DNA of 64,000 bases from Thermosynechococcus sichuanensis E542 (GCF_003555505.1 NZ_CP032152.1:2093001-2157000), one strand, 5' to 3'; positions 7,893 to 16,308 are shown, numbered from the stretch's first letter. Translations and numbers: made by a program. The notes: generated by a model not told the origin, from the letters alone.

Positions 7893-9142
7893 CCATTGAG
7901 GAGTGTGAGGAGGTTTTGAATTGCCATACTCGTGGCGCGAATCGCTGCATGGATATTGGCATTTTTCGGCTCAACTTGCAGCAGATAGGCCAAGCTAGAT
8001 TGGAGATACGTCAGTGCCATCTGAATGTTGGAATCAATGTGCTGGTAGGCTTGGGGCGGGTAGGGCTGACCATAGCTGGGATGGGGATAGCCCACAGAAT
8101 GCTCGTAGTTCGCTGCTGGATACCCTTGGGAATAGTCATAGCTGGGATGGGGATAGCCCACAGAATGCTCGTAGTTCGCCGCTGGATATCCTTGGGAATA
8201 GTCATAGCTGGGATGGGGATAGCCCACAGAATGCTCGTAGTTCGCCGCTGGATACCCTTGGGTGTAGTCATAGTTGGGGTGGGGATAGCCCACGGAATGC
8301 TCGTAGTTCGCCGCTGGATACCCTTGGGTGGCCTCAACCGGTTGCGCAGGCTGAGAGGGCGTTGACGCTGTTGCTGCCACTGCAGGGACTGGTGGCGCCG
8401 CAGGCAAAATGGCGGCGTGATCCTCTTCCTCCTCTGGTTCGCCAGCAGGGGAGGCAATTGGCGTTGATGGGGTGCCACTGGCCTTGGCAGTCATAATTTC
8501 CGTGGCCTCGAGGATTTGGGTGGGGGCGCTGTCAATTTCGCCCATGCGTTCTCCCCGTTTGTAGCCACTGATCTGGCTGGGACTCTCGGCGGTCTCTTTC
8601 TCTTCTTTTTTCAGCCACACCAGAAAGTCAGAGGCACTGTAGGTGGCTTCCCCACCCAAGGTACGAATGGCAACAAAGCCATTGGCCGCATTGACACTTT
8701 GAATGGGATACCACGTACCGCGATAGAGAATCATCGCATCCATACCAAGGGAGCCACCCCCCGTAAGAGCACTGCGTCGCTTGCCCCGTGCCCAGCGGTC
8801 TTTCCACAGCACTCCTGCTTCGGTGTATTGGATCACATAGCCTTCGGGAACGGTGCGATGTTCGTAACGTAAAAATCCGGGGGTTTGAGCTACACCGACT
8901 TGGAAGATCTCATAATCTACCATTACCTCTTGAATTAGAGGCCGATAGGGGGAGGCATCCCGTACTTCAATAGCAAGGGGGGAGGCATCTGTTTTTACTC
9001 GCGCAACGATACCATCTTTGTAGGAAATTAACTGCACTTCATCAAAGGTTGGCTCCACGCGCAGGTGCCGATTCGAGAGCATTCGCGAATTGTTCTGAAT
9101 CAAGTCTTTAATAAATTGGTCTATTAATTCGCGATCGCCCAT
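7889..9142 (-). CDS. unrecognised protein with C-terminal Tyr/Pro/His-rich 22-residue tandem repeats
   Basis: A 417-residue protein I do not recognise. The N-terminal half (about 1-190) is well ordered, mixed alpha/beta, with no signal peptide or membrane segment, and includes QYTEAGVLWKDRW and DAMILYRGTWYPI. A low-complexity linker rich in Glu, Ala and Pro follows. Then come four near-perfect 22-residue units of the type TQGYPAANYEHSVGYPHPNY (+DY), encoded by a 66-bp DNA repeat. The end (about 370-417) is a predicted helical tail ending in NLLTLLNG that has no repeats. The gene is convergent with the second cellulose synthase and overlaps it by 4 bp. The sequence does not say where it acts; the repeat resembles self-associating or liquid-like Tyr/Pro-rich tails, but that is only an analogy. 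Confidence 0.8.
   Translation of the reverse strand: MGDRELIDQFIKDLIQNNSRMLSNRHLRVEPTFDEVQLISYKDGIVARVKTDASPLAIEVRDASPYRPLIQEVMVDYEIFQVGVAQTPGFLRYEHRTVPEGYVIQYTEAGVLWKDRWARGKRRSALTGGGSLGMDAMILYRGTWYPIQSVNAANGFVAIRTLGGEATYSASDFLVWLKKEEKETAESPSQISGYKRGERMGEIDSAPTQILEATEIMTAKASGTPSTPIASPAGEPEEEEDHAAILPAAPPVPAVAATASTPSQPAQPVEATQGYPAANYEHSVGYPHPNYDYTQGYPAANYEHSVGYPHPSYDYSQGYPAANYEHSVGYPHPSYDYSQGYPAANYEHSVGYPHPSYGQPYPPQAYQHIDSNIQMALTYLQSSLAYLLQVEPKNANIHAAIRATSMAIQNLLTLLNG
8075..8332 (-). repeat. 66-bp coding tandem repeat, about four copies
   Basis: Copies begin at 8075, 8141, 8207 and 8273 with a 66-bp period and only scattered base changes; the last is slightly shortened before the sequence diverges into linker. 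They encode the 22-residue Tyr/Pro/His units of the surrounding gene. The near identity at synonymous positions implies recent copy-number change by slippage or unequal recombination, so repeat number probably varies between strains. Confidence 0.9.
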
Positions 9143-9363
9143 AGTTTTTGCTTTGAATCACGGCAAGAAGGCTGCCAGCCACTGGGCCTAGGGGACGGGC
9201 ATGTTGTTTTCATTATATTCTCTGTGAATTTCTTTCTATGGAAAGCATTGTCTAATGCAACTTTGCGACCCTAGGCTCGTTCTTGCATTGTGGCCACAAG
9301 TTGGCTGAGAAACACTATTGACGTCAGTCTAGGATAAAAAGCCTGCTGCCAACAACCGTAAAT

Positions 9364-9948
9364 TTACGGATTGAAGGTCTGGAAATACTCCCGCAGTCGC
9401 TGTAATGCCTGACCCCGATGACTGACCTGTTGCTTTTCAGTGGGATTCATCTCCGCAAAGGTGCGCTGCTGACTGGGCACCCAAAAGATAGGATCGTAGC
9501 CAAACCCCCCCTGCCCCCGGGGCGCCGTTAAAATCTCGCCTGCACACCGTCCTTCGGTTGTAACGGCAATGGTGCCATCGGGACGGGCGAGGGCAATGAC
9601 ACAAATAAATTCAGCAGCGCGATCGCTCACACCAGTCATTTCCCGCAAGAGGCGCTCAATGCGTTCAGCATCCGTCGCACCATAGCGAGCCGAATAAATC
9701 CCCGGTGCCCCCCCAAGGGCATGAACTGCTAGCCCTGAATCGTCGGCGATCGCCCACGCTCCCATCTCCTTGGCGGCAGTGGCGGCCTTCAAACAGGCAT
9801 TACCCACAAAGGAATCGGCAGTCTCAGCAATCTCAATGGTGGCGGGCAGGGGTAGCAACTCCCCAATCCACGGTTGTAACCAACCTTGAAACTCTTTGAC
9901 CTTACCGGCATTGTGACTGGCTAAGATCGCTTGGGCGAGAACGGGCAT
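9364..9948 (-). CDS. rdgB: non-canonical purine NTP pyrophosphatase RdgB/HAM1
   Basis: A 194-residue HAM1-family housecleaning enzyme that hydrolyses dITP, XTP and related deaminated purine nucleotides to the monophosphate plus pyrophosphate, keeping them out of DNA. The diagnostic N-terminal SHNAGKVKE (residues 11-19) binds the triphosphate; ADDSGLAV carries the catalytic metal-binding Asp; GAPGIYSARYG and GFGYDPIFW are the other family blocks. Length is normal. It begins 3 nt after the stop of the aspartyl protease gene, with AGGA just before the ATG, so the two are probably one operon. The stop codon is embedded in a 14-bp palindrome (9356-9369). Confidence 0.95.
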   Translation of the reverse strand: MPVLAQAILASHNAGKVKEFQGWLQPWIGELLPLPATIEIAETADSFVGNACLKAATAAKEMGAWAIADDSGLAVHALGGAPGIYSARYGATDAERIERLLREMTGVSDRAAEFICVIALARPDGTIAVTTEGRCAGEILTAPRGQGGFGYDPIFWVPSQQRTFAEMNPTEKQQVSHRGQALQRLREYFQTFNP

Positions 9949-9951
9949 TTC

Positions 9952-10605
9952 CTAAGGACGACGCTGCAACTGAATATGATCTTGCCGCAAACTGACATCA
10001 AAGTGCTGAAGAAAATCCTGCCCCAACAGGCCAATGGTCATTTCAGATCCGGCCACCGCAACGGGTAATTGCTTACGGTGGAAGCCGCCGACGCTGATGG
10101 ATTGGACATACACGATCGGCAAGACCACTTGACCATTGGCGGTATGAAACACGCGATTGTCCACCACTTGAGCGGGGGTAATGCCTAAAGCACGTGCCAT
10201 CGATCGCGTAATCACTGTCATACTGGCGCCTGAATCCACCAGCATCTCAAACCGCAGTCGTTGATTAAAGGTTACTGGGATAACGGGAATTCCCCCTTGC
10301 CGCCGCAGAATCGGTACGATGCCATTGGGCTGGGTGATCACTGTTGCCATAGGTGGCGCAGAAGTTCGGGGCAGTTGTTGCAGCCGTAGCAATTCTTGAC
10401 GATAGCTAGCAAGGGCCTGCGCCTGTTGGGGATGGGCACGAATGACCTGATCGAGAATTTGCACTGCTGTTGCCCAGTCTTGGTTGGCGATCGCCCGATA
10501 AAAACTTTCTGGTAGTGCCACCGCCGGCACCCCCTTGGCCGGGGCAATCAGGAACACCATTCCCACCAAGGTTGCCAGTGCCCAGTATCCGTAATGTTGG
10601 GTCAT
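9952..10605 (-). CDS. retropepsin-like aspartyl protease, secreted or membrane-anchored
   Basis: A 217-residue protein with an N-terminal hydrophobic signal or anchor (about residues 7-25), a helical region resembling a small TPR, then a clan-AA protease domain. The active-site triad is DSG at 124-126 in MLVDSGASMTVIT, and the flap/second psi-loop region is present (QVVLPIVYVQSISVGG, LLGQDFLQHFDV). These single-domain proteases work as homodimers, like retroviral protease. The physiological substrate in cyanobacteria is unknown to me. The gene leads the rdgB operon and is divergent from a Uma2 gene, with 62 bp between the starts holding both promoters. Confidence 0.85.
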   Translation of the reverse strand: MTQHYGYWALATLVGMVFLIAPAKGVPAVALPESFYRAIANQDWATAVQILDQVIRAHPQQAQALASYRQELLRLQQLPRTSAPPMATVITQPNGIVPILRRQGGIPVIPVTFNQRLRFEMLVDSGASMTVITRSMARALGITPAQVVDNRVFHTANGQVVLPIVYVQSISVGGFHRKQLPVAVAGSEMTIGLLGQDFLQHFDVSLRQDHIQLQRRP

Positions 10606-10667
10606 GCGTTTCTTCGTACCCTAGGATCAATAGTAGCGAGAGAACTGCTGGCTATTGCAGTCTGGCC

Positions 10668-11237
10668 ATGAACACGCAACCTTCGCCGCAACTGAGTCCT
10701 GAAGACTATTTGGAATGGGAAGCCCAAAGTGGCGTTAAGCACGAATATATCAATGGCCAAGTATCTGCAATGGCCGGAGTCAGTGATGCCCACGTTACCC
10801 TAGCCTTGAATTTGGCCACCCTCCTACGACCCACTGTGCGGCAGCGGGGTTGTCGTCTGTACATGTCAGATATGAAAGTGCGGCTTGAGCAGCGAAATTG
10901 CTTTTACTATCCTGATTTGTTGGTGACCTGTGACCCACGGGATCAGCAAACACCGCTCTATAAATCCTTCCCTTGCTTGGTAATTGAGGTGCTTTCTCCC
11001 TCAACAGAGGCCTTTGATCGCGGCGATAAATTCATTGACTACCAAAGCCTTGAGAGCCTCGAGGAATATGTGCTTGTGAATACCCGCCGACAGCGATTGG
11101 AGAGTTTTCGTCGCAGTGCTTCGGGGTTATGGGTTTGGCAGGCCTACTCCCCTCCAGAGGATTCGGTTGAATTCAAGAGCATTGGCTGGCAAGGCCACAT
11201 ATCGGATATTTATGAGGATGTCAGCCTAGAATTGTAA
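10668..11237 (+). CDS. Uma2-family (DUF820) putative endonuclease-fold protein
   Basis: A 189-residue protein of the Uma2/DUF820 family, a PD-(D/E)XK nuclease-like fold that is greatly expanded in cyanobacteria and has no settled role. Visible blocks are EDYLEWEAQSGVKHEYINGQV at the N terminus, YPDLLVTCD (metal-binding Asp of the PD motif), and LVIEVLSPSTEAFDRGDK, where the ExK-like catalytic residues lie. The frame extends upstream to 10470, but the ATG at 10668 begins the conserved fold and clears the divergent gene. It stands alone on the plus strand and is not closely related to the Uma2 pair at 22792-24168. Confidence 0.85.
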   Translation: MNTQPSPQLSPEDYLEWEAQSGVKHEYINGQVSAMAGVSDAHVTLALNLATLLRPTVRQRGCRLYMSDMKVRLEQRNCFYYPDLLVTCDPRDQQTPLYKSFPCLVIEVLSPSTEAFDRGDKFIDYQSLESLEEYVLVNTRRQRLESFRRSASGLWVWQAYSPPEDSVEFKSIGWQGHISDIYEDVSLEL

Positions 11238-11243
11238 TCTCAA

Positions 11244-11648
11244 TCAAAAGTTGGTGTGAATCGCCTCCATCGGGCACGCAGCCACACATTGCTCACAGAC
11301 AATGCAGCGGGAGCGGGTAAATTGCAGTTGAAACGTCTCTGGATGCAGCGTCAGTGCCTGAGTGGGACATACCCCTGTACAGAGGCCACAGTGGACACAG
11401 GCCTGCTCATCAATCACAATTTCACGGCTGGCAAGGGAAACCTCAATATTCTGCTGCCGCAACCATTCTAGGGCGGCCTCCATTTGATCAATGTCTCCAG
11501 CCAATTCGAGAACTAGTTTGCCCACTTGGTTAGGTGCCACTTGGGCACGGATGATATTGGCAGCAATGTTAAAGTCCTTGGCCAAGCGATAGGTGACGGG
11601 CATTTGAATTGTCCGCCGGGGGAATGTCAATGTGACTCGCTTTTTCAC
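11244..11648 (-). CDS. NIL-domain ferredoxin with two 4Fe-4S clusters
   Basis: A 134-residue fusion of an N-terminal NIL domain (about 1-75, a small ACT-like regulatory fold) and a bacterial-type ferredoxin. Two complete cluster motifs are present: CVHCGLCTGVCP and CIVCEQCVAACP. A cytoplasmic electron-transfer role is expected, but the partner is unknown. The long frame starts at 11732, overlapping the upstream CapA-like gene by 44 bp with a Ser/Pro-rich non-conserved lead. I chose the in-frame GTG at 11648 because conserved sequence (VKKRVTLTF) starts there and this leaves a normal 40-nt gap. No strong Shine-Dalgarno is visible, so the start is less sure than the identity. Confidence 0.85.
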   Translation of the reverse strand: MKKRVTLTFPRRTIQMPVTYRLAKDFNIAANIIRAQVAPNQVGKLVLELAGDIDQMEAALEWLRQQNIEVSLASREIVIDEQACVHCGLCTGVCPTQALTLHPETFQLQFTRSRCIVCEQCVAACPMEAIHTNF

Positions 11649-11688
11649 TGGTTGAAGCGTTGAATTGCAGTCTTGCTTTCTACTGTAA

Positions 11689-13212
11689 CTAGGATGGGGA
11701 ATCGGTGCTGACAATCTCACCGAGGCGTTCAATCTGCAAGGGGGTGCTGGGAAAGTCGGCTTGGGTTAAACGGCGAATCAGTTGCACACTAGCAAAGTTT
11801 TGATCAATGTGGGGAATCCCCTTGGCATCGAGGCGTACAGGAATGATTTTTCCTTGAAGGAAGCGGCCAGAACCGTCGAGTTCAACATCGAGGATTAAGG
11901 ACTTGCCAAGGGTGCCGTGACTGCTCAGGGTCTGATAGCCGACAAAGTTCCCCAAAGAATAGGCAATGAGGCGGCCTTTGTACAATTCAAGGGCACGGGG
12001 GACATGGGGACCATGACCTAGGATTAAATCGGCACCATTGTCAATCATAGTGCGGGCAAACTGAACCACATTGCCCCGGTCTTCGCCATAGAAGTACTCG
12101 GTGCGATCGCGGGTGTGAATTTGATCGCTGCCTTCGGCGCCCCCATGGAAACTGACAACCACAATATCAGCGTTTTGCTTGGCCTTCTGCACAAGAGCGG
12201 CACCGGCCTTGAGGTCTTGAATGCGATTTTGGCCGTAGTAGGTGGCAAAGCCAATAAATGCAGTTTTCAGCCCATTGGCTTCGAGGTAGGTCATTTGATT
12301 GAGATCGCCAATGGCGGTCATGCCAGCGGCGTTGATGTGGCGAATCGTATCGCGAAAACCCTGTTCGTTGAAGTCGTAGCTGTGGTTGTTGGCAATGTTG
12401 AGGACATTGAAACCGGCTTGGCGCAATACCTGCGCATAACTGGGTGGTGAGCGAAAGGCAAAACTGCGACCACTACTGGTGTTTTTGAAGGGATGGGGAT
12501 GATCGGTGAGGGTACTTTCGTAATTGCCAAAGAGGAGATCTGCCCCCTGAAGATAGGGTTTCACGTGGGCAAAGAGCTTTTGCGGCTCCGCAGGCAAACG
12601 GTTACTCGGAAAATTGGTGCCAAGGACAATATCGCCAACGGCCTTAATCCGTAAACGGCGATCGCTCGGGGCGGGTGGGGGGGGCACTAGGGGAACGTCC
12701 GGTTGAGGGGGCGTAAGGGCTGGACTCGGTGCCGCACTCGGCGGGGCATCGACACTGAGTTGATTTTGTAGGGTAAGGGCAACGGCACCCGTGCCCGCGA
12801 TCGCCAGTAAACTGAGGGCAAAGGCACTGACTGCCTGATGGGAGGGGGGGGTGGCAGGTGTCGCTGGATTTGAGCTGGAACTTGCTTGCACAGACGGCGC
12901 TGCTGGTAAGGTCTCCTGTAAGTCAACGGTCTGTGTCCATTCTGGCCATTCTTCGCCAAGGAGCCGAGCATGGAGCCGTACCCGCAAAATTCCTTGGGGC
13001 GCCAGTTGCTTGAGGCCTCGGCAAACAAACTGAACGCAGACTTGGGGGGGGAGCGATCGCGCCGCTTCAAACATAATTTGTAAACAATCACCCTGCCGCC
13101 GCACGAGGGCACGCACTCCCTTGGCCTGAAGCGTGCGGTTCATCAAATGGGCAATGGCCTCTGCTTGACCCTGCCGTGCCTGCTGCCAAATCAAATCAAG
13201 GGAAGCGGTCAT
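11689..13212 (-). CDS. CapA-type (poly-gamma-glutamate synthesis) metallophosphatase-fold protein
   Basis: A 507-residue protein. Residues 1 to about 105 form a separate N-terminal domain; about 105-165 is a Ser/Pro-rich linker with a hydrophobic stretch (SAFALSLLAIAGTGAVAL) that may be a membrane anchor. From RLRIKAVGDIVLG onward it is a CapA domain of the calcineurin-like fold. Metal-site blocks are GDIVLG, FGNYESTL, NIANNHSYDF, VVSFHGGAE and ILGHGPHV. CapA proteins are linked to poly-gamma-glutamate or other capsule export, but most cyanobacterial members are untested. I used the ATG at 13212, with GAGG about 12 nt upstream; a TTG at 13218 precedes it. No CapB or CapC neighbours are visible. 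Confidence 0.85.
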   Translation of the reverse strand: MTASLDLIWQQARQGQAEAIAHLMNRTLQAKGVRALVRRQGDCLQIMFEAARSLPPQVCVQFVCRGLKQLAPQGILRVRLHARLLGEEWPEWTQTVDLQETLPAAPSVQASSSSNPATPATPPSHQAVSAFALSLLAIAGTGAVALTLQNQLSVDAPPSAAPSPALTPPQPDVPLVPPPPAPSDRRLRIKAVGDIVLGTNFPSNRLPAEPQKLFAHVKPYLQGADLLFGNYESTLTDHPHPFKNTSSGRSFAFRSPPSYAQVLRQAGFNVLNIANNHSYDFNEQGFRDTIRHINAAGMTAIGDLNQMTYLEANGLKTAFIGFATYYGQNRIQDLKAGAALVQKAKQNADIVVVSFHGGAEGSDQIHTRDRTEYFYGEDRGNVVQFARTMIDNGADLILGHGPHVPRALELYKGRLIAYSLGNFVGYQTLSSHGTLGKSLILDVELDGSGRFLQGKIIPVRLDAKGIPHIDQNFASVQLIRRLTQADFPSTPLQIERLGEIVSTDSPS

Positions 13213-13308
13213 GACCAAAGAAACCTCAGGCGATCGCGAGCAAACCTGTGGTTATTTTATGGGAAGTCACCAATCTTGAAAGTTAGTGTCAGACCAATTT
13301 GACAAACG

Positions 13309-13779
13309 TCACGCAGAGGTTTCTTGGGTATGCAAGGCTCGCAACAGATCATGACGGCTAATAATGCCGACCAATTCCCCTTGGGCATTCAAGACCGGCA
13401 GGCGACTAATGTGGTGATTGACCATGAGGCGAGCTGCTTCGGAAATGGGTGCATCCACGTTAATCGTGTGGGGATTGGGGGTCATGACATCTTGCACCTG
13501 TTGGCCGAGGGTTTTCTTGAGGTGTTGATGAAAGGATTCTGGAGACTCAAAGTAAATGATGCTGCCTAGGAAGGTGATGTACAAGGGCGGCTCGAGGGGG
13601 GCTTCGCGCACGATCAGGTCAGCTTCAGACACCAATCCCACCAATTTGCCTTGGTCATCTACAACGGGGAGGCCGCGCACCTGTTTTTCTTCCATGAGGC
13701 GAACTGCCTCAGAAATTGGCGCATTGGCACGAATGGTAAAGGGGGTGGGGGTCATGTAGTCACGAACAAGAGCGGTCAT
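13309..13779 (-). CDS. two-CBS-domain protein
   Basis: A 156-residue protein made of a CBS pair: first repeat about 1-60 (VRDYMTPTPFTI...GLPVVDDQGKLVGLVSEADLI), second about 90-150 (VQDVMTPNPHTI...RLPVLNAQGELVGIISRHDLL). Such Bateman modules bind adenosine nucleotides or SAM and regulate partner enzymes; stand-alone pairs can control thioredoxin or other targets in photosynthetic organisms. A linker of about 30 residues separates the repeats. It starts 2 nt after the aroH stop, so it is cotranscribed with chorismate mutase. The ligand is not predictable. Confidence 0.92.
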   Translation of the reverse strand: MTALVRDYMTPTPFTIRANAPISEAVRLMEEKQVRGLPVVDDQGKLVGLVSEADLIVREAPLEPPLYITFLGSIIYFESPESFHQHLKKTLGQQVQDVMTPNPHTINVDAPISEAARLMVNHHISRLPVLNAQGELVGIISRHDLLRALHTQETSA

Positions 13780-13781
13780 AG

Positions 13782-14213
13782 TTAACCTAGGGAATGGGAG
13801 GACAGTTCAAGGGGATGGCAGTCGCCATGCATTGCTAAGTCAGGGCGCAGGCTCTGAGCATGGCGCAAATAGGCATGGTAAATCGGTTGATCGGGGTTAG
13901 GTGTGTTGAAGTAAATCAAGCAGCGGATACAGCGGGGTAGGTCTCCCTCCACGTGCATTTGCTGGACATCAAGGAGGGGAATGTTGCGCCAATGGGGGCA
14001 CTCACGGGCAATCGCCGCCGGAAAGATCTGATCGAGGTCGCGGGTGACAGAGAAGGTGACACTAATCACTTCCGAGAAGTCGAGGGCATTGCGCCGCTCA
14101 ATCTCGCCGAGGAGTTCCAAAACCGCCTCACGGATTGCTGGAATTGAATTTTCAGTGGCGGTAGTTGCTCCACGAATTGCTCGGACGCGCCAGCCCACAG
14201 TGTGCTCCTCCAT
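13782..14213 (-). CDS. aroH: chorismate mutase, AroH class
   Basis: A 143-residue AroH-type trimeric chorismate mutase converting chorismate to prephenate for Phe/Tyr synthesis. Family-defining segments are WRVRAIRGATTATENS (with the active-site Arg), VISVTFSVTRDLDQIFPA, RNIPLLDVQQMHVEGDLPRCIR and HAYLRHAQSLRPD. The ATG at 14213 starts shortly before the conserved WRVRAIRG block; an in-frame GTG at 14225 is an alternative. It is followed after 2 nt by the CBS-domain gene and lies 30 nt downstream of the short sppA, so several minus-strand genes here may share a transcript. Confidence 0.93.
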   Translation of the reverse strand: MEEHTVGWRVRAIRGATTATENSIPAIREAVLELLGEIERRNALDFSEVISVTFSVTRDLDQIFPAAIARECPHWRNIPLLDVQQMHVEGDLPRCIRCLIYFNTPNPDQPIYHAYLRHAQSLRPDLAMHGDCHPLELSSHSLG

Positions 14214-14243
14214 CAAGACAGCCACAAGGGTACTGTATCCAGC

Positions 14244-15068
14244 TTAGGGGCGATAGAGCCAGAGGGGAAGTCCATTGGTGGCCATTTCAAATTCCAACCA
14301 GTCCAAGGCGGCTGGCCACGGGAAGGGGAATCGTTCCTGCTGACGCGGAAACAGACGCGCTAAAGGGGACTTTGGTTCTTCAATGGTTTGCACCTTGGTT
14401 TTGTCCGGATCGAGTCCCGCCAGTTCCGCCAGCCAGCGCCGGGCATCCTCCTCAGTGCCTAGGCGATCCACGAGTCCGAGAGCAAGGGCCTGCTCACCGG
14501 TAAACACACGGCCATCGGCAAAACTGCGCACGGTTTCCACGTCAAGGTTACGCCCTTCGGCCACGGTTTGGACAAATTGGTGATAGCTGGTGTCAATGAG
14601 GTCTTGAAGAATGCGGATTTCTTCCTCAGTGAGGTCGCGATCGAAGGCAAGAATGTCTTTGTAGGGGCCAGATTTGATCACCTTGAAGGAGACCCCCACT
14701 TTGTCGAGGAGCCGTTGCAGATTGTTGCCCCGCAGGATGACGCCAATGCTGCCTGTAATGGTGCCGGGGTTGGCCATGATGTACTGTGCCCCCATGCCAA
14801 TATAGACCCCGCCAGAGGCAGAGATATTGCCAAAACTGGCAACAATTTTCATTTTTGACTGCAAGCGCTTGAGGGCGGCATAGATTTCTTGGGAGTCCCC
14901 CACGGTACCGCCGGGACTGTCAATGCGCACCAGCAGCGCTGGGTAGCCCCGTTCTTCAATCGTTTTCAGGGCTTTGAGGACACGGCGACGAGTACCGCCA
15001 GCGATCGCCCCTGTAATTTCGAGGCGGGCAATTTGACGACGGTAACCACGGGATATAGGCCAAGGCAT
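14244..15068 (-). CDS. sppA: signal peptide peptidase SppA, short form
   Basis: A 274-residue S49-family protease expected to degrade cleaved signal peptides at the membrane, using a Ser/Lys dyad. The catalytic Ser is in GNISASGGVYIGM, and the Lys in KSGPYKDILAFDR matches the SGxxKD motif of the 36-kDa class. The oxyanion region IDSPGGTVGDSQEIY is present. It lacks the clear N-terminal transmembrane anchor that the second SppA in this window (60548-61657) has, so it may be cytoplasmic or peripheral. It lies between the SLH lipoprotein and aroH, all on the minus strand. Confidence 0.92.
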   Translation of the reverse strand: MPWPISRGYRRQIARLEITGAIAGGTRRRVLKALKTIEERGYPALLVRIDSPGGTVGDSQEIYAALKRLQSKMKIVASFGNISASGGVYIGMGAQYIMANPGTITGSIGVILRGNNLQRLLDKVGVSFKVIKSGPYKDILAFDRDLTEEEIRILQDLIDTSYHQFVQTVAEGRNLDVETVRSFADGRVFTGEQALALGLVDRLGTEEDARRWLAELAGLDPDKTKVQTIEEPKSPLARLFPRQQERFPFPWPAALDWLEFEMATNGLPLWLYRP

Positions 15069-15128
15069 AGGCAGCAGTTAGTTCCGCAAATCGTAACAAT
15101 TGACTCAGATTTCTAATCTAGCAAGGTT

Positions 15129-16295
15129 CTAGGAGGCAGAGGGTGGCGCCTGTTTGACCATTGCTGCTGAGAGTCCCTCAGTGCCGTTGCCGATATACCA
15201 CAGGGCTGCGGCGGCTTCAGCATGGGTGACGGCTTTCTGGGGTTGGAGCAGGAGGGTTTCTCCCCAAACGCGGCGAATGTTCGAGAGATCCCCTGCCAGA
15301 TAGTCTGCGGCCACGGCATTGATGGCGGGTGGAGCAATCCGTTGACTGTCCTTGAAGCCCCAGGTTTGCTGAATGCGATCAATCGTGCTGGGACTCAGCC
15401 GCCCCTGTTGATCGAGGGGCACTTTCCACTGCAACAGCGTTTCGCGGGTGAGGGGCGCATTGGGGCGAAAGAGGGTGCTGGTCTCTCCAGTGAGGGGGCT
15501 AGGCAAAAAGCCTGCCATCGCCAGTCCCTGAATATAGGGAAAGTCGGGATTGTCACGGGGCACATCTTGAAAAATGGGCGTGTCGTTGCGGCTGCCCAAG
15601 CGGATTTGGCGGGCGGGGCGATCGGCATAGAAGCGGTTGTAGGTGGTCACCAACCAGCGCACAAACTGAGCGCGACTGATGGGGGTATTGGGTTGCAGGC
15701 GATCGCCCGTCGTACTGAGAACCCCTAGTTCTGCTAAATCGCGAATGGCAGGCTGGAGGGGAGTAGGAGCATCTTCAAGATCAGCAAAGGTTTGGGGTGA
15801 GGTAGCGTTGGGTTGGGGAGCTGGGGTGGCCGTGGCACTATTGACGGATGTGTAAGCAACTGTAAACGTTGTCAGGTTATTTTCTGGCACCGTGTTGATG
15901 GTGACGCTCACTTCCAGTTCATCACTGCGCCCCTTGAGGGTGATCGTATTATCCGCCACTTGCTGCGTCACCAGTTGCCAGCCGGATTGTTGAAATTGCT
16001 GGCTATAGAATTGCTGGATGGCGATCGCTGGTGCTTGTGCTTGCCAGCGGGTTTCCGTAGTTTGGGGTGCCCCCGCTTGCGGCTGAGTGGCTACAAGCAT
16101 CGCATTAGGAAACCGTAAATTCTCTGGCAGTGTTGTCGTTGGTTCTGGGGTGGGTGACGCTGTGGGAGGACGACCCGCCCATTGATCGGCATTGGGATCA
16201 GCAGCAAACCAATTTTGTAGCCCACTGCCCTCACAACTGCTGAGAAGCAGGGCACTCAAGAATAAAATCCATCCCAATGGGCGCGATCGCTTCAA
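15129..16295 (-). CDS. SLH-domain lipoprotein
   Basis: A 388-residue exported protein. The N terminus carries a signal peptide with a lipobox (LLLSSC), predicting a lipid-anchored Cys near residue 20, followed by a Pro/Thr-rich spacer. A region at about 65-155 looks like a small alpha/beta domain (AIQQFYSQQFQQSGWQLV). Three S-layer-homology-like units follow (about 170-365: FADLEDAPTPLQPAIRDLAELGVL, FQDVPRDNPDFPYIQGLAMAGFL, and a third ending in HAEAAAALWYI). SLH units bind pyruvylated cell-wall polymers or peptidoglycan. The only plausible start is TTG at 16295, 13 nt after the SRPBCC stop. Confidence 0.82.
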   Translation of the reverse strand: MKRSRPLGWILFLSALLLSSCEGSGLQNWFAADPNADQWAGRPPTASPTPEPTTTLPENLRFPNAMLVATQPQAGAPQTTETRWQAQAPAIAIQQFYSQQFQQSGWQLVTQQVADNTITLKGRSDELEVSVTINTVPENNLTTFTVAYTSVNSATATPAPQPNATSPQTFADLEDAPTPLQPAIRDLAELGVLSTTGDRLQPNTPISRAQFVRWLVTTYNRFYADRPARQIRLGSRNDTPIFQDVPRDNPDFPYIQGLAMAGFLPSPLTGETSTLFRPNAPLTRETLLQWKVPLDQQGRLSPSTIDRIQQTWGFKDSQRIAPPAINAVAADYLAGDLSNIRRVWGETLLLQPQKAVTHAEAAAALWYIGNGTEGLSAAMVKQAPPSAS

Positions 16296-16308
16296 CGTTC
16301 TTCCACTC

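Noticed and set aside
8011-8496. Overlapping ORFs and the regular 66-bp repeats, at first CRISPR-like or an extra gene
   Set aside because: The repeats are contiguous without unique spacers and stay in frame in the minus-strand gene; the plus-strand and other-frame ORFs are shadows of the repeat.
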